Shown here piece after piece: positions 37,808 through 51,120 of a stretch of DNA of 64,000 nucleotides; position 1 is the first letter of the stretch, and each line of letters opens with the position of its first letter. Source of the stretch: Anoplolepis gracilipes (taxonomy: Eukaryota; Arthropoda; Insecta; Hymenoptera; Formicidae); assembly GCF_047496725.1 (NCBI RefSeq), contig NC_132974.1:3789501-3853500 (forward strand), given 5' to 3'. The position numbers were made by a program, and so were the translations under genes. Below the pieces are notes generated by a model. The model saw only the letters and a list, made by a program, of their open reading frames with translations. It made no database searches and had not been told where the DNA came from.

Positions 37808-38316
37808 ATAGATAGAAAGAGAGGGGAAAGAGCAAGATGGAAAATAAGAGACCAGGAAAGATGAAGAGAGACACACAAACATAAGGGTAGTTCTCTCCGC
37901 GATCTCCGTCTCTCTTCCCTCGAACGGGTAGGGGGTGGGGCAGTCTAGGGGGCGGAAGTAAGGGGGAAGGGGGACTGGAACGGGGAATGGATTTTATGCC
38001 CAGAGCGAGATATATGGCGGCCGCTACGCCCGGGCAAAAATAATATTAATATCGGAAAGGAAAGGAGGGAAAGTTTCGCAGGCAGGCTGGCTGGCTGGCC
38101 CTGCTTCAGGCAGGGGATATCAAGTATAATCATAATAATAAACGCCCGCACACGCGGGGCGCCATTGCTGGCTCTGCCACCCCCTTCTACGGTCCTTCTC
38201 CCTCCGCCACCCTCATCGCACACACACGTCAGTGACACACATACGTATATACAAATGTTACTCTCAGGTATTATACGAACATCTTTCTCTCTCTTATCCT
38301 TTGCGTATATGTATTT

Positions 38317-38318
<2 letters not shown>

Positions 38319-38351
<33 letters not shown>
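38319..38351. repeat. (TG)n microsatellite
   Basis: About 16 TG units. Confidence 0.93.
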
Positions 38352-38354
<3 letters not shown>

Positions 38355-38639
38355 AGTGTGTGTGAGTGTATGTGTCTACCGTTGAGCCAGCTATACACTC
38401 GAGGATTAGATTAGCTTCCAGCGGCTTCGCCGCAAAGGCTTATATCTGTGGGTCGAATGAGCGGCAAACAAAAATGGCTCTTCCACCGAAAAGCGCCGCG
38501 AAATCGCCTGGAATTTTTCACCAATACAACTGCCTTTGCAGCGAGCGCCGTAGATTTATGATGGGATATAGATGCAATTTCCGGGGACATTTATGCTGAT
38601 TACTTATGTCGCGGTTGATCGTCATCTAGATTCAATCAT

Positions 38640-41600
38640 CCACGCACTACATTCTTTAATAAATAAATTTCAGTTTTTCAGTTGTGCTCTTAAAGACAAC
38701 GTTAATTGTTTTAAGTTAAAATAAAAAATAATTATTATCGTACATCATCAATCATTATACGATTTATCTATGTAAATGAACATTATAATGTCAAAATATT
38801 TTTTGCATATTTCATATAAAAAACTAACTTAATCGTACATCTTTTTTTGTATACAAAAATAAATAGTACTACTCGAAATTTTAGGCAATATCAAGAGATA
38901 CATTAATACATTCTTTTGTAAATATTAAAATTTAATTGCAATAGATTATCTATTTCTACTTGCTTGGAATACAAAAACTGAATGCTTTGATATTTTCCGA
39001 ATTTACTCGAAATGATTTATAATAGCTCTTATAATGTAGGCGTTACATAAAATTTAATATACTATGTTTCAACAATATATCATTACATAAGGTATTCGCG
39101 CGTATATGTATATATACATACTTACATACATACATACACATACACACCTGTAAAACTCCAAATTGTTCAAAGAATTCACGAAAGAAAGTAAACGTGCAAT
39201 AAAACTGTACGTTATTAAAAATTTCTTATAGTAACTTTTATCTTTTGCGTCGTAATAATTCGCTTACTTTTATCTTCTTCTCCATGTTCTATTCGATTCT
39301 CAGATTTTAATCTTCATCGTCAAAGAGCAATCCTGTTACTCCAATTGCTATTGGGACGAACCGTGTTTCCATCCAAAAGACGCCATTGTTTATACGGTAT
39401 CCCAAAACCCTCGATCTCCTAATTAATCCACGCGACGGATAAGATGGCTTTTCCGCTCAAGCAGACACATCCTTCGACCTGCTCCCTAATCCTCGGTCGA
39501 CCACCCCGCCCTATCTTTCCTGTCGGAACACCCTCTTACCTCCCTCGACTCCCGCGAAGCTCATAGGGGGTTACGAGTAGCGCAGATGCATTTATATCGA
39601 ATTGCAGCTCGGTCGTATATTGGCTCTCTCGGAATGGAGGCTTTTGTCTTGGCGCGCCTCATAAGCGTGGATTTGCCCTTATCCTTACCGTAGTTTCTTC
39701 TCTTTCTATTTTCTTATCCACCCTCTCACTCTCGCTAGCGTCATTCTCCAGTCCACGCTCGACCACCCCCGAAGTCAACTCCCCACGTTCTTCGAGTCAC
39801 TGAAAACGGGGAAGGCCGTTCTCTTCGTTCATCCTCCTCTCTCTCTCTCTCTCTCTCTCTCTATTCATTGTATTTCTCTATTTCTCTCTTTCTTTGCCTA
39901 TCTTTCCCTGTGCCCCCCCTCCCTCCCCCCACTCCCTTCCTCTCCATTTTTCCCTTCGTCGCTAGTTTCGAAAAAGTATTTTAGCGCACGCTCGAACGGC
40001 GCTCGCTACGATTCGTTTCATTATCATATCATTATTTTTTGCCGGCACTCATAAATTGCCTTTTTCCGTGGATTTCTCGTGCTTTATGCGTCCCACTTCT
40101 GCCATTAATGTCAGAGACCCGGTTTTACTTCCTCCTCCTCCCCCTATCACTCCACGTCTCATTTCATGACCATTTATCCGGGATACGTGACTTTCGTTGC
40201 CAAAAACACATTTTGTCCCGGCTAGTTATTAATGAACGACCATACTAGTAAGGTTTTCTTTCTTGTTGCTCTTCCGAGGCCTTATTTTTCTGTTTCAGAA
40301 GTAACTGGCAATTGACATAAACGGGAACGTATAAATTGGTTATTATTATACTATATTAATATACAATATTGTTTTACGCACACGATACAATTTCAGCGAA
40401 TCGTAATGTTCTCTCTGCCACCTGATAATTCTGAGTATGTGCGTTTATTTATAATGAATATAACGTCTACAGAAGATATGAAACGCAGCAAACTTTGTAT
40501 ATTTCGTATTTCAAGATAATATTTCTATAAAAATATAAAGTTTTACTTAAAAAAAAAAGTTAATTAGTATCAATTTTTAATTGCTCTTAAAAAATAACTG
40601 TATGTAAAAATAGTGTGATTAACAGATAATGATGAAATAATCATAATTTATAATTTTTAATTTCACCCCTAAAATACAAATATCTTTTTTTGTAAAAATA
40701 ATCTACTGTTCTTATTAAATTATAAAATTAATATCCTCGTTAAATTAATATTATTCTTATAGAAATTAAAACATTCTTTGTGGTTCAGAACAGAGATGCT
40801 GAATAAAGAATTTTGCAGACTGCAAGAAACGACGAGGTTAATGTTTCAGATCGTCAAAGACAGGTTATCAGGTATTTGATCTTAAGAAGGAACCAAGAAC
40901 GGATTGCACTCCTAGTGATTAAAGTAAATCCAGGAATTAGGTTGAGGCGGAATCGCGAAGACGGCAACGTCCGTTGAGGTGGCAAGCGCGGGGAAAGGGG
41001 AATCTTGGCAATCAGTGAAATGGCAGTGAAAATAAATGAATGGAAATCAAGTCTGTCTCTTCCTCTCGGCAAGATACGGTGAACGAGAACCAGCGGCCAC
41101 GTTGCAGTCGATGAAACGTCCCACAAGCTTGCACGAGCAATAAGAACGGATTGCTGAGTTAACTCGAGTCACATTTGTGATTGTAAAAAGCCTCTGCTGT
41201 TCTCTGAGACGACTCTGTTGCATTATTGCGAACGCGCCTTCGGGGAATGTAACGATAGCAGAGTCACCGATACGAAACGACACGACCGGAAGATTTATAG
41301 TCATTATGTAGCTGTCTTTAGAATTATAGTCATTTTCGAGATTTAGATCGCCATTCTTGTGTAAATTGTAAAAGCGGCTTATGCGTCGATTGCATCGACG
41401 ATCAATGCAAACATTGATTAACTCAAATCATTGACATTTTTTAATTAAAATAAATAATTGAACGAAAGAAAATTAAGAAATTCAATGACTCGAAAATTTG
41501 CACATGAAATTAAATATTAATTAATATTATCGTTACAAGTGTAAAGCCGTCAGATAAAAATAGTTAAATAAAATATTTTAAAAAGTTTTATATTTAATAT

Positions 41601-42840
41601 CGAATGTTTCTAGGTTTTAATTCAATCCTATGCCTATTTTTATAAGGAGAAAGTTTTTTCTTTTTACGCGTATTGCAATGTCTACCGAAAATTTTTCGAA
41701 ACTACTGCTGAACAAACTGACAGAACACATTAAAGCAACAGTATCTATCCTTTACTATATTTCGCGTGGAATCCCTAAACTAAACTATACCTCATCCCTA
41801 TCGGCGAGCAAGCATCCCTACCCTCAAGAAAGCAAGCTTAATGCCTCGGAAAAAATAACACGCGCACATACACATATATACGCGCGAGTATTCCCACACG
41901 CATCGAGATCCATGCGTGTTTTCCGTGTTCTCTTTTTTGCTTGCAGGAGGGTGGACATTTAGGGCGACAAAAAAGGACACTCTGTCTCCCGCAGGAAGCC
42001 CCCAAGAACATGCTGGAATTCGACCTCGCTGATCGATTGAATCTGCATGTTTTTCTACTGAAATTGTTCCTCACGCAATTGCTAAAGCGACGATTGTCGC
42101 TTGAATAGTTCGAATAGTTGCTTTTGTTAAACTACATGCATTCTAGCTGCTCAAACATTATATAAACATCATCATTCTATGCATTTTGCTTAATTCAAAG
42201 TCGATAATTTATTTATTTAAATTATTGCGAACATTAAATAATTTACAATGACTCCCACCCCTTTCTCTTTCCCGCGTTTTTTAATACAATATTTTGTAAA
42301 GAATTGCTACTAAAAAACGAAAAGTATTTTAATAATTGATGATTACAAATTCGATTTTCTCTCTACAAACATTTTATAAAAAATCTAAGGACATAGATAT
42401 TTAATTCGCAAAGAAAGCTTAAAGAATATATTTATATTATAATTCCTTAAATAATTTAAGCTAAATTTAAATAGGAATTTAATGTGATACATAATTGTTA
42501 CGATATTTTTTTCTTAGAAATGAGAAAATTTCAGCTAGATCAGTTATATTAAATATTAGTTATTACATTGCAGAGATATATTTTTACTAATTACATATTT
42601 ACCTTTTACTAATATTTTTGATATGATTTCTACTTATATTTGTAATGCAAAAAGAATAACATTAATATTATCACGCCAACTGCAAGATGTTTTAAAATAT
42701 TGCAACTAATTACTGTAGTCTAATTAGAAAGTTCTTTAGTAATATATATGAGAAACACAATAATTTTCTTTGCGCGAAATTATATATTATAAAAATGATA
42801 TTTTCTCCGTGTTAATTAGCAGGTAATTAATTAATTTCAT
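38640..42840. other. Alternating AT-rich DNA and GC-rich patches, no gene called
   Basis: GC-richer patches lie at about 39250-40330 (with a CT run at 39838-39862 and a pyrimidine tract up to about 39960), 40790-41400 and 41640-42110. TACA-type tetranucleotide repeats occur near 39115-39145. Open frames are short and unrecognised. Confidence 0.45.
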
Positions 42841-42849
42841 TAATTATTA

Positions 42850-43660
42850 AGCCTAATTGCTCCAAGTACCGAGCCACACCTTTCGAATAGCGCATAGGTA
42901 TGCCCAGGACCGTATATCTCGCCATCCCTCTGACAAGTTACAGAGACCGTCAGGCGTATGTATCGCACACTCATGTATATCCGTCACACACATGTGCTGT
43001 ATTCAGTATAATTCCCCTTCCCTCTCCCCCAACCACTCTCTTATTCCCCTCATTTGCCCCCACTTTTGCCTTTCGTGGGTGCGGCTTCGGCCATTTTGGT
43101 ACCACCTACCCCTCACGCGCAGGTCTTTCACCCTTCTGGGGGGTCCCACGTATGCGCGTGTGCACACGTACACAAGCATACACGCGCCGTCGCGCGGAAA
43201 GGTGCTCCAAGTCACGGCAGAGGGAAGGGATGATAAAGGGGAAGAGGAAGAGGTTGCGGAGAAGACGGTATGGGGAAGAGGTGGCCGAGCTTATTCCGGA
43301 ATCCTACGTGCAGCGAGAGGAAGACGGTGAAAGAAGAGGTGTCGTTTCGAAGAACGTTGGGGCTGGGGAAGCGACTTAATTTCTATCGCCCCCTCACCCC
43401 TCTTTTCCCTGACATGTTTCGCCTTCCTCTCGCCCCATCGTGCCGCGCAGAGTTCACTCGTTACAAGCTTCGAGCTTCGAGCCACGGTGTAACTTTCCTC
43501 GTTGGAACGCTGGTACCGATTTTTCGAAGACTCCACGGTGCTTTTTTGCTCGATATAATCTTTATCGCGAGAGAGTCTCCAGCAGGAGGCTTTCGAACTT
43601 TTTCGCCGAGACGCGATCTTGAGGGAAGATAACATACGACCCTTTAACAAAACCTTTTAT
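42850..43660. other. GC-rich island with dense overlapping open frames
   Basis: Frames of 120-160 codons are open on both strands at the same place, so chance openness in GC-rich DNA is the simplest reading. A pyrimidine-rich part (about 43010-43140) precedes a purine-rich part (about 43200-43360). Confidence 0.4.
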
Positions 43661-45460
43661 AAACATTCGCCCTTATTCCACAGTTAGTGTTAAATATTTG
43701 ATTCTCATATTATGTACATTCTTGATCAAAATAATTAAAGTTTCAATATAATACCTATTTTATCTATATTAAAAATACAGCATAAGAATAATTTCATAAT
43801 ATATTCAAGCACCAGGAGAGAATTAAAATCAAAATCATATTTATATCTTTTCGAAATACTCTCAATACTCGATTATCCCGATAATAGTAAAGTTTTCTTT
43901 AAAAATAGCTCCTTTTTGGTTCTAGCATAGATTTACCTTCAAATAAATTTTATATTTACTATAGATACATAAATATAATTATAACATAATTATTTATATA
44001 TATATAATAAAATAAAAATAATATTAATTGTTATAAATATATAAATCAGATATATAAAATACATAAGATATATCCAAGAAAAAAATCGTGTATCTCGTTA
44101 TATAGATTGAACGAAGATGACACATGTGCGCAACGTTCTTGATCACAGATGGCGGCACTCATATACTATTCAGCTAATATACGCAATTCGTAATTTATTT
44201 TATAAAACGCAATAAAACATCTAAATAAAAATATAGATTTTATTACTTCATTTAAACATATGCATCTACATATATAGATTCCTTTGATTCTTTCTTGTAA
44301 CTTGTCTTGTTTATTATGTTATTTATATTGTTTTCATCAACAATTTTATATAATTTTTATAACATAAAGTAAAATCTCTATAGCACAATTTCATTAATTT
44401 TCAATTATATGACTAATTCTATTTCCAATATTTTTAAGATGCATATCAATGGAAAGAATAACTTTTCTTTATAGCTCATTTTTCTTTGTACTATTATTTT
44501 CTTGTAGTATTATTGCGCTTGGAAATATACGCGTTATCGTTATAGTTGCATTAATTTTATTCTGAAATATCTTATTCATATTTAAGTACAAATTTGGTGA
44601 AATTTTTTGATTGAAAAAGCAAACTCTTCACACCAAATCAAACTTATTAAAATACGAAACTTATTGTGTCGTCGTCCTAATTGTACAATTTGATCATAAA
44701 TGTCATTTTATTTCCGTCACTCAAGAATCATCTTAATTCCCTGTGCAAAGCTTACAAAATTTTCCACGGAACTCGATATAAATCCACTTCCGTGCCCTTC
44801 GCCTCCTTTACCCGGCGCGAAACATGTTTCCGTGAGAGGGTGGATAGGTTATAGCAGGGGACGAAGAGGCGTAAGTGCTTCTTGTCGGAAAAATTATATG
44901 ATAGCCGGCAACGCGAGCTTTTTCCCTCGACTCGGTCCTCTGCTCCTTTTCCTCTAGCTTTGGATTAGAAAATATGATTAGCTCCGTGCCGGGAGTTTAT
45001 TCGGGAGCAACGGCGGGGCAGGAAGCGGGAAAAGGGGTGGCTGTCGTTCGTACCCTTCGGATTTTATAGATGACCATGGTCCCCTACGTGCCTCGGCGCG
45101 ACACTTTCCGGAAAAAAAGAAGCCTTTGCCCTTCCATTATTGCGTTTAATTTCGCACAAAATATCGCAGTTGTACCAACTTTTATGGTCATCACGTGCGT
45201 TTCTTTAATGTTTGTTAGCTTGCAAAAAATTAATTACATAACAATAATTGTGGATATTAAACATAGAAAAACATTACACAATTTATATATTCTTTATGCA
45301 GAGAGAAAATTACATAAGATGGGACGTCACAATCGAGTAAGAGGTTAACGGAATTACACTTAGAAATAACGTAGGCGATGCACGTCTCGCTCATGTTTTG
45401 CTTCTATAAACTTTTTTCATCTTTCTTTCTTTCTTTCTTTCTCTATTACAAAATCCTTTT
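43660..45460. other. AT-rich DNA with one GC-rich patch (44700-45130)
   Basis: No exon-like segment was supported here. Confidence 0.5.
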
Positions 45461-45462
45461 TT

Positions 45463-45464
45463 CT

Positions 45465-45551
<87 letters not shown>
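45463..45551. repeat. (CT)n-(TA)n compound microsatellite
   Basis: A CT-rich run (about 45463-45502) passes directly into about 24 TA units (45503-45551). A TTTC run precedes it (about 45421-45443). Confidence 0.95.
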
Positions 45552-45554
<3 letters not shown>

Positions 45555-45989
45555 CAACTCTTATAAAAGATCACTTCCCTTTTATCCCGCAGCAACTAAC
45601 AACACAATAATACAAAATTATGTATATATGCATATACATACATACATACACATATATATATATATTGATATAACGATATAGAGATTAACATTTAATGATT
45701 TATATAATGTCTGCTTTAATTAATTACACGCTTTCATAATCTTTTGCTTTTTTTCTCATTTTTGTAAAAAGAGAGAGAGAGAGAGAAAAGGAAGAGAAAT
45801 TTATCATAACTAGTTATATGAAATTTAAAAGTTAATTATATCATGATCAAATTCATAGAGCTCATAAAAATTCAATTTGTATCAAACATCATTTTTAAAT
45901 GTAGCTCAAAGATCATATCGATTATCAATCGCATACGAATGCTCGAGAAATAATAAGTATTATTCGTTCAAAAGAGAGAAGAAAAGTAA

Positions 45990-46145
45990 GCGCGAAAAAA
46001 AAACGACAAGCTATTTCGTACGAGAGATGTCCGCCATGAGAGCATGGGGTTGTGCGACGGGGTTGACGACGATGAGTATTTCCCAGAGGAGGAACTCGGA
46101 GTCGACTCATCAGACGACCCTAGCCTTAACACCCGGGTTGCATAA
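45990..46145 (+). other. Short acidic open frame, possible exon end, unidentified
   Basis: In this frame the sequence reads RHESMGLCDGVDDDEYF then PEEELGVDSSDDPSLNTRVA and stops. The acidic composition resembles a protein tail more than random DNA. However, the upstream side is purine-rich with no good acceptor, and other frames are also open. Treat as a weak candidate. Confidence 0.15.
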
Positions 46146-46149
46146 TAAA

Positions 46150-47750
46150 GCCGTGCCAATTTTTATCGAGCTGTGCCATTGTGTCCCGCACGGGAGAACC
46201 AGCGGATCCTCACCGTTTCCACCTCCGATTTTCCCGGTATTCTCTTCGCGACGCCGCGCGACAGCCCGATGAAAACTTTCGAAACGCCACGAACCGTGGA
46301 CGTGCGTGGAAAAAAGTATCGGTTTTAGTAGCAAACTGCGACCGGTTTGTCGGAACCGCTGAATCAACGAGATCCCGCGTGGTAATCGGCACGAAAAGTG
46401 ATGCGAACGGAAATGGCAAAAACGAATGTCTAATATTTTAATTTTGTAACCTTGTAATTCTTCAATAAGTCTAATTTTTAACAATAAAAAGATCAACAAT
46501 TTCTCTCTATCTCTCAAACTTATAAAGCTTATTAATTCTATTATCTTCTATTTATAGATATTTATAATATATTTCGATTTATAGATATTAAATAATTATT
46601 TAGTTTTTTTCAGATAACATTTTTCTAAGAACCACATTTGTATTTTTTTTCTTCTCCCGCGTATCTTTTATTATCTTGTTTATTTGAAATAATTTGCTAA
46701 AGGCAATCGTAATTTGTCAATTAAAAACCACTAAAAATCGCACAAACTATCGATTTTTTCCAGAAGCGAGAAACGACTAAATGCGAAATATCGACGTTAC
46801 GTCACATTTCCTTGGTATAATACTTTCAACGTGCCGGCGTACCGATGAAATTAGATTCCGGAGACGCGAGTAGCAAGCGATGCATCGGGGCGAAGAGGGG
46901 GTGATCGATGAAAAAAAAGGGCGATCGGTTTCAACCCCATCCACGAGGTATGTTTGCGACCCCAGCGGATGAGAAACGATCCCCCTGTCTCCACCGAATT
47001 TATATCGAGATCGAATTATTGATCTTTGCCAGCGCGACCGATTGCGCCGACCCCACGTGTCAATTTTACGGTTTTAACGAACTGCAAACTCCAAAATGTA
47101 TCGCCGCTATTTCCTTCGGACTGGAGTGGAGTCGGCATTGCTGGCACGCTGCCAAAACTATTTCAAAAGCGGCACGTTAAAGATATATTTATAAATATGA
47201 CGTTAAAATATGTAAGAATTTTATTGTACACTATATTTTATACTTTGTGAAAAAATAAGTCAGAGATATAAAATAAGATTGTTTCGTATTCTAGATTTTT
47301 GTTTTAAAAAAACTGGCTTGCAAAATTAAAACAAATTTACATCTTTCTAAACTTAAATTGCTCCTAACAATTATCATCAAGTTTATTTCATTTAAAGGCT
47401 ATTGAAATATATATTTAAAAAATACAATTAAAATATATATTTAAAAAAAATACAATTTTAAAAAATAAAATCCTTTTTAACTTCTCGTCTTCTGTCCCTT
47501 TTTCCTTTTCTGTCTTTTTTCTATGTAATTAAAATTTTAAACTTTTTTACCAGAATGTTATCTGTTACATTTTGTAATTAATATATTTATAGCTGTCAAA
47601 ACAACTTTAATAATATAAAACTGTAAAAAGCAAACTTAAAAAAGCAAAAGTATGTTATAAATTTTCTAATTTTTTTCTCTAAGTCAATTTTCTTAAAAAT
47701 AAGTTTCGTATAAAAAAATTGTACATATTCAATATTTTTTATTTATTTCT
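46150..47750. other. GC-rich patches (to 46420, 46760-47180) and AT-rich DNA, no gene called
   Basis: No motif or splice structure could be supported in this stretch. Confidence 0.45.
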
Positions 47751-47752
47751 AG

Positions 47753-48013
47753 ACAAAAATCCTTTTTTTCGCAATCTTGGACGTAACCTATACAACACAA
47801 ATCTTAAGTTGTTGGATCCATATTGCTCGCTTTGGTTTGCTTCGTCAGCGAGTCAGGAAAAGCTTAGCTTGCGATTTATCGCAAGTGGTAAAGAGATACA
47901 ACGACCAAGTAATTAATCTGGCTCCAAGCGAATCGCGAGCTCCGGCTAACCAGATGTCCGACCTGTCCGATAGCAATCGGTCAATGTCCAGTTCTGTTTT
48001 AACTGCGGATTAA
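47753..48013 (+). CDS. Possible terminal exon of an unidentified gene
   Basis: A strong acceptor (TTTTTTATTTATTTCTAG) is followed by an 86-codon frame that ends in TAA. The frame starts TKILFFAILDVTYTTQ, has a central basic part (RFGLLRQRVRKSLACDLSQV) and ends in a Ser/Asp-rich tail (MSDLSDSNRSMSSSVLTAD). That pattern is reminiscent of a cytoplasmic C-terminal tail after a hydrophobic segment. A second frame is open for 53 codons from the same acceptor (NPFFRNLGRNLYNTNLKLLD...), so the reading frame is not settled. No family was recognised and no partner exon was found upstream in the window. Confidence 0.3.
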   Translation, partial: TKILFFAILDVTYTTQILSCWIHIARFGLLRQRVRKSLACDLSQVVKRYNDQVINLAPSESRAPANQMSDLSDSNRSMSSSVLTAD

Positions 48014-48339
48014 AGCGAACTAACTGTCAGCCGTTGTAATAGGTATGTTGGTGTAAAGGATTAAGAAACGATGTCATCTCAATGTCGTATCTCGGTAACG
48101 TTGACATTTCAAAGAAATGGCTTTTATTGTCCCTATATTACTCATATGTAATTTGTACTACTTTCATATCGAAATTGACTGTCAGTAAAGTAAAATATTT
48201 TTTCAGGTACCATTTGGCCGTTAAAATTTTATTCACTATATTAATCGTTATTTCATTTCATGTAACATACGCACTAAAATTGCAAGACAAAAAAATAATC
48301 TGGATTAATGCGGAAAATATTCTACACAAAATTCTAATA

Positions 48340-49250
48340 TATATGTATGTCGTTGTTTGTCTCTAAAACGCTCCGTTGCCAATTATTTGCAAGCCTTGGC
48401 GGCGTTGCAGAGAACCCCCGTTCGCGTTTACAAAATTTCCAGGGTAAATCCTCGTATATGAAATTCCATAAATTACGCGTCCCCTCGCTCACCGTCACGC
48501 GTAGCGTCCATTATTATTGGCTCGCGATAGCGAGAGAGAAGAAGAAAAGCGATCCGGTGACGAGTGTCCGTCCGGTCGAAGACACCCCCTTCGCGCTGTC
48601 GGATTCACCCTTCGCCAGCCGATGCGTGATCTTTAAGGGGATGTATGTAAGCTGTGGGCGGTGAAGGCGTCGCGAAGGGACAGGGCAAGAGGAAAAAGCG
48701 GCGAAACAAGCGAAGCCGTCCTAACGGTGCCTGCTGGTGATGGTGGGGTCGAGATGAGAACGACGACGATGGTGGTGGCGATGGTAGTAGTGGTGGTGGT
48801 GGTGTAAAATATGGATTTACTTCTCCTCCAGGGCCGCGGCTTTTCCTTCGGGCTCTATCTCCACGTACGTGTACCTCTGGGCGCGTGTGACGTCATACGT
48901 GGCGCTACCAACACCATTATATCGCGGGTAAGGGGAATGGTGGTGGCGCGGGGGGGAGGGTGTCATGGCTCGTTTGTTAGACGGGGCTCGGAAGATCCAG
49001 GGGGTGTTTTGTTAGTGTTTTCTTTGCATCGTCACACGAGACGACAGTGTTTTGTCTCCGTGCGAGGAAAGAAGCGCTGAAGAGGGAGAGCAAGGGTGGC
49101 ACACAGGGTGCGAGAGAGAAATAAGGCGAAGATAGAAAACGGGAAATGCTTCGGTTAAGCGCGAAGCCGGAATGGCGAGCTTTCTTGCGAGCGTCCTTAA
49201 ACGATTCCGTCAATTTGGTTCTTGCAGCACTTCGTTGGAAATAAATTGTT
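48340..49250. other. GC-rich island with CRE and GGT repeat
   Basis: Contains a perfect TGACGTCA at 48888-48895 and a GGT/GAT-rich simple-sequence tract at about 48761-48804. This combination suggests a promoter or enhancer. No coding exon could be supported. Confidence 0.4.
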
Positions 49251-51120
49251 ACTGCAAGGTAGATTTTGCGTATTATTTTCATTTTCTTCTTTTTACATGA
49301 ATCTATTTCTCTGTGTCATTCGGGATATCCGTGAATTTTGGAGGATAATTGTAAATACCTCAGGACAGAAATACAACATTACAGCTGTTTAAACGTTACC
49401 AAGCCGTTATTTGCAAATCGTTTTGCAAAACGTCCTAAATGCCAAGAAAAATGTTTCTTTATAACATTCAATAAATATATGCATATTACTACTTCGTTCT
49501 TATAAATCAAGTTGCTTTAATAATCTTTCGTTTAACATTATTTTCTATAATAATAAGAAATTCTGTTATTCTTTAATTAAATTAATTATTCAATACATTC
49601 GAAACATTTAGATTTTAATGTTTGACAATAAAAGAGACGAGGAATATAAAACTAAAATATTATTCAAGAATGTAACTTCAGCTATCTAGTAGATCTTAAT
49701 TTGTTTAATTGAATCACACAAGAGCAATTGTTAGTTTTAATACAACAAAAATGACAATTAAAAATTTTGGAAATTTTCTTCCTCTCACTTTTATTCACAC
49801 AAATTAAAGCATTGTATGCATTTCTGATTTTATTCCTAATATTACATAATTAAAAACATGTGATAATTTTTTATTTCAAGTACGCAAATGTTCACCAAAG
49901 CATTTATCAGTTAAGTATATGTAAATCGTAGTCTTACGAAAAATAAAGGAGATGCATAAAGTCTTATCGCAAAGAGGAATACCGAAAGAGGATAAAGGTG
50001 CAAGGCGTTTCGTCTATTTTTATTTTTCATTTTCATTTTCACAACATATACGAAGGATCATTATTCTCCCAACACACACCATTACCTGTTCCTATCTATC
50101 GATCCACGGCAATACTGACATTCGATCTTCCGACGGTCGTTTCCATCTTATCCGAGTATACAACCTATACCTATATATGTATATCCGTGTACCTACGTGA
50201 GTAATTTAAAATGCGATTATTGAAGGGATGTCCTACATGGGAGCGGTGCTTGTGTCGATGGACATAAGAATAGCTAATACGTGGATACGATGAGCAAAGG
50301 AAGGTCACAAGAGCGAAGGAGGCAGGAGAGACGTCGGTTGGATGGCTGCCATTAAAAGATTTCATCCACCCTCCCCGCCACTCCGTCCTCCCCTGCCCCA
50401 TCCAACTCGCCCGCGGCACCCATATATAAGGGTGAGTAATCTGAGAGCCATCCCTCCTTTCTTATTTTAACCATTCTCCCTTTTCTCGCTTTCTACGCGT
50501 TTGCATTCGTTCTTGCGTGAAAAGGAAATAGCGGCTGTGAAAAAAATAGAACGTGAGAATGAGTGTATGCGCGCAATTTATATCGGTATATATTTTATGT
50601 CTTCATAAAGAAATGTTAAATTCATCTAATTGAAAATTGTGGATCAGAAAAACTACTCAATATATTCGGATGCAGTAATAACTTTGTTTAGCAATAACAC
50701 GTGTTATATAATAAAAACAATATTATACTATTTGGAGATGCGTGAAAAATTATCTTTTCTTTCTACATATTAAAATAAATATTTAGAATTAGAAATTATT
50801 TAATAATTAAGCTGTCTTGATAAGATACACATTTACAGTTAAATGGAAATAATCGATAATTATATTTCTGACACAAATAAATTATAATTGTTTCTTTAAT
50901 CCAAATCATAATTCATAAATATAAAAGCTGCTGTAATTATCATATATAAACATAGTACATAACATTTTAACGTGTTCTAAAATAAAACTTAAAAAAAGAG
51001 AAATGCGATGCATTGAGACATATCATAAACTATGCAATCAGAATAATATTCATAGTCGAATAACTTTATTACAGATCTAATTGCCTCGTAATTACATATG
51101 AAAAAATATTCTTTTACTTT
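49250..51120. other. AT-rich DNA with a GC-richer patch (49960-50580), no gene called
   Basis: Nothing beyond short unrecognised open frames was seen. Confidence 0.5.

Larger units (their letters stand above)
37500..38620. other. GC-rich island with GA/GACA and TG microsatellites
   Basis: A GA run with GACA units lies at about 37764-37807 and a TG run at about 38319-38351. The rest has no supportable gene. Confidence 0.5.

Noticed and set aside
42857..43650. Frames of 119-159 codons on both strands
   Set aside because: Mutually overlapping in GC-rich DNA, without motifs or splice phase support.
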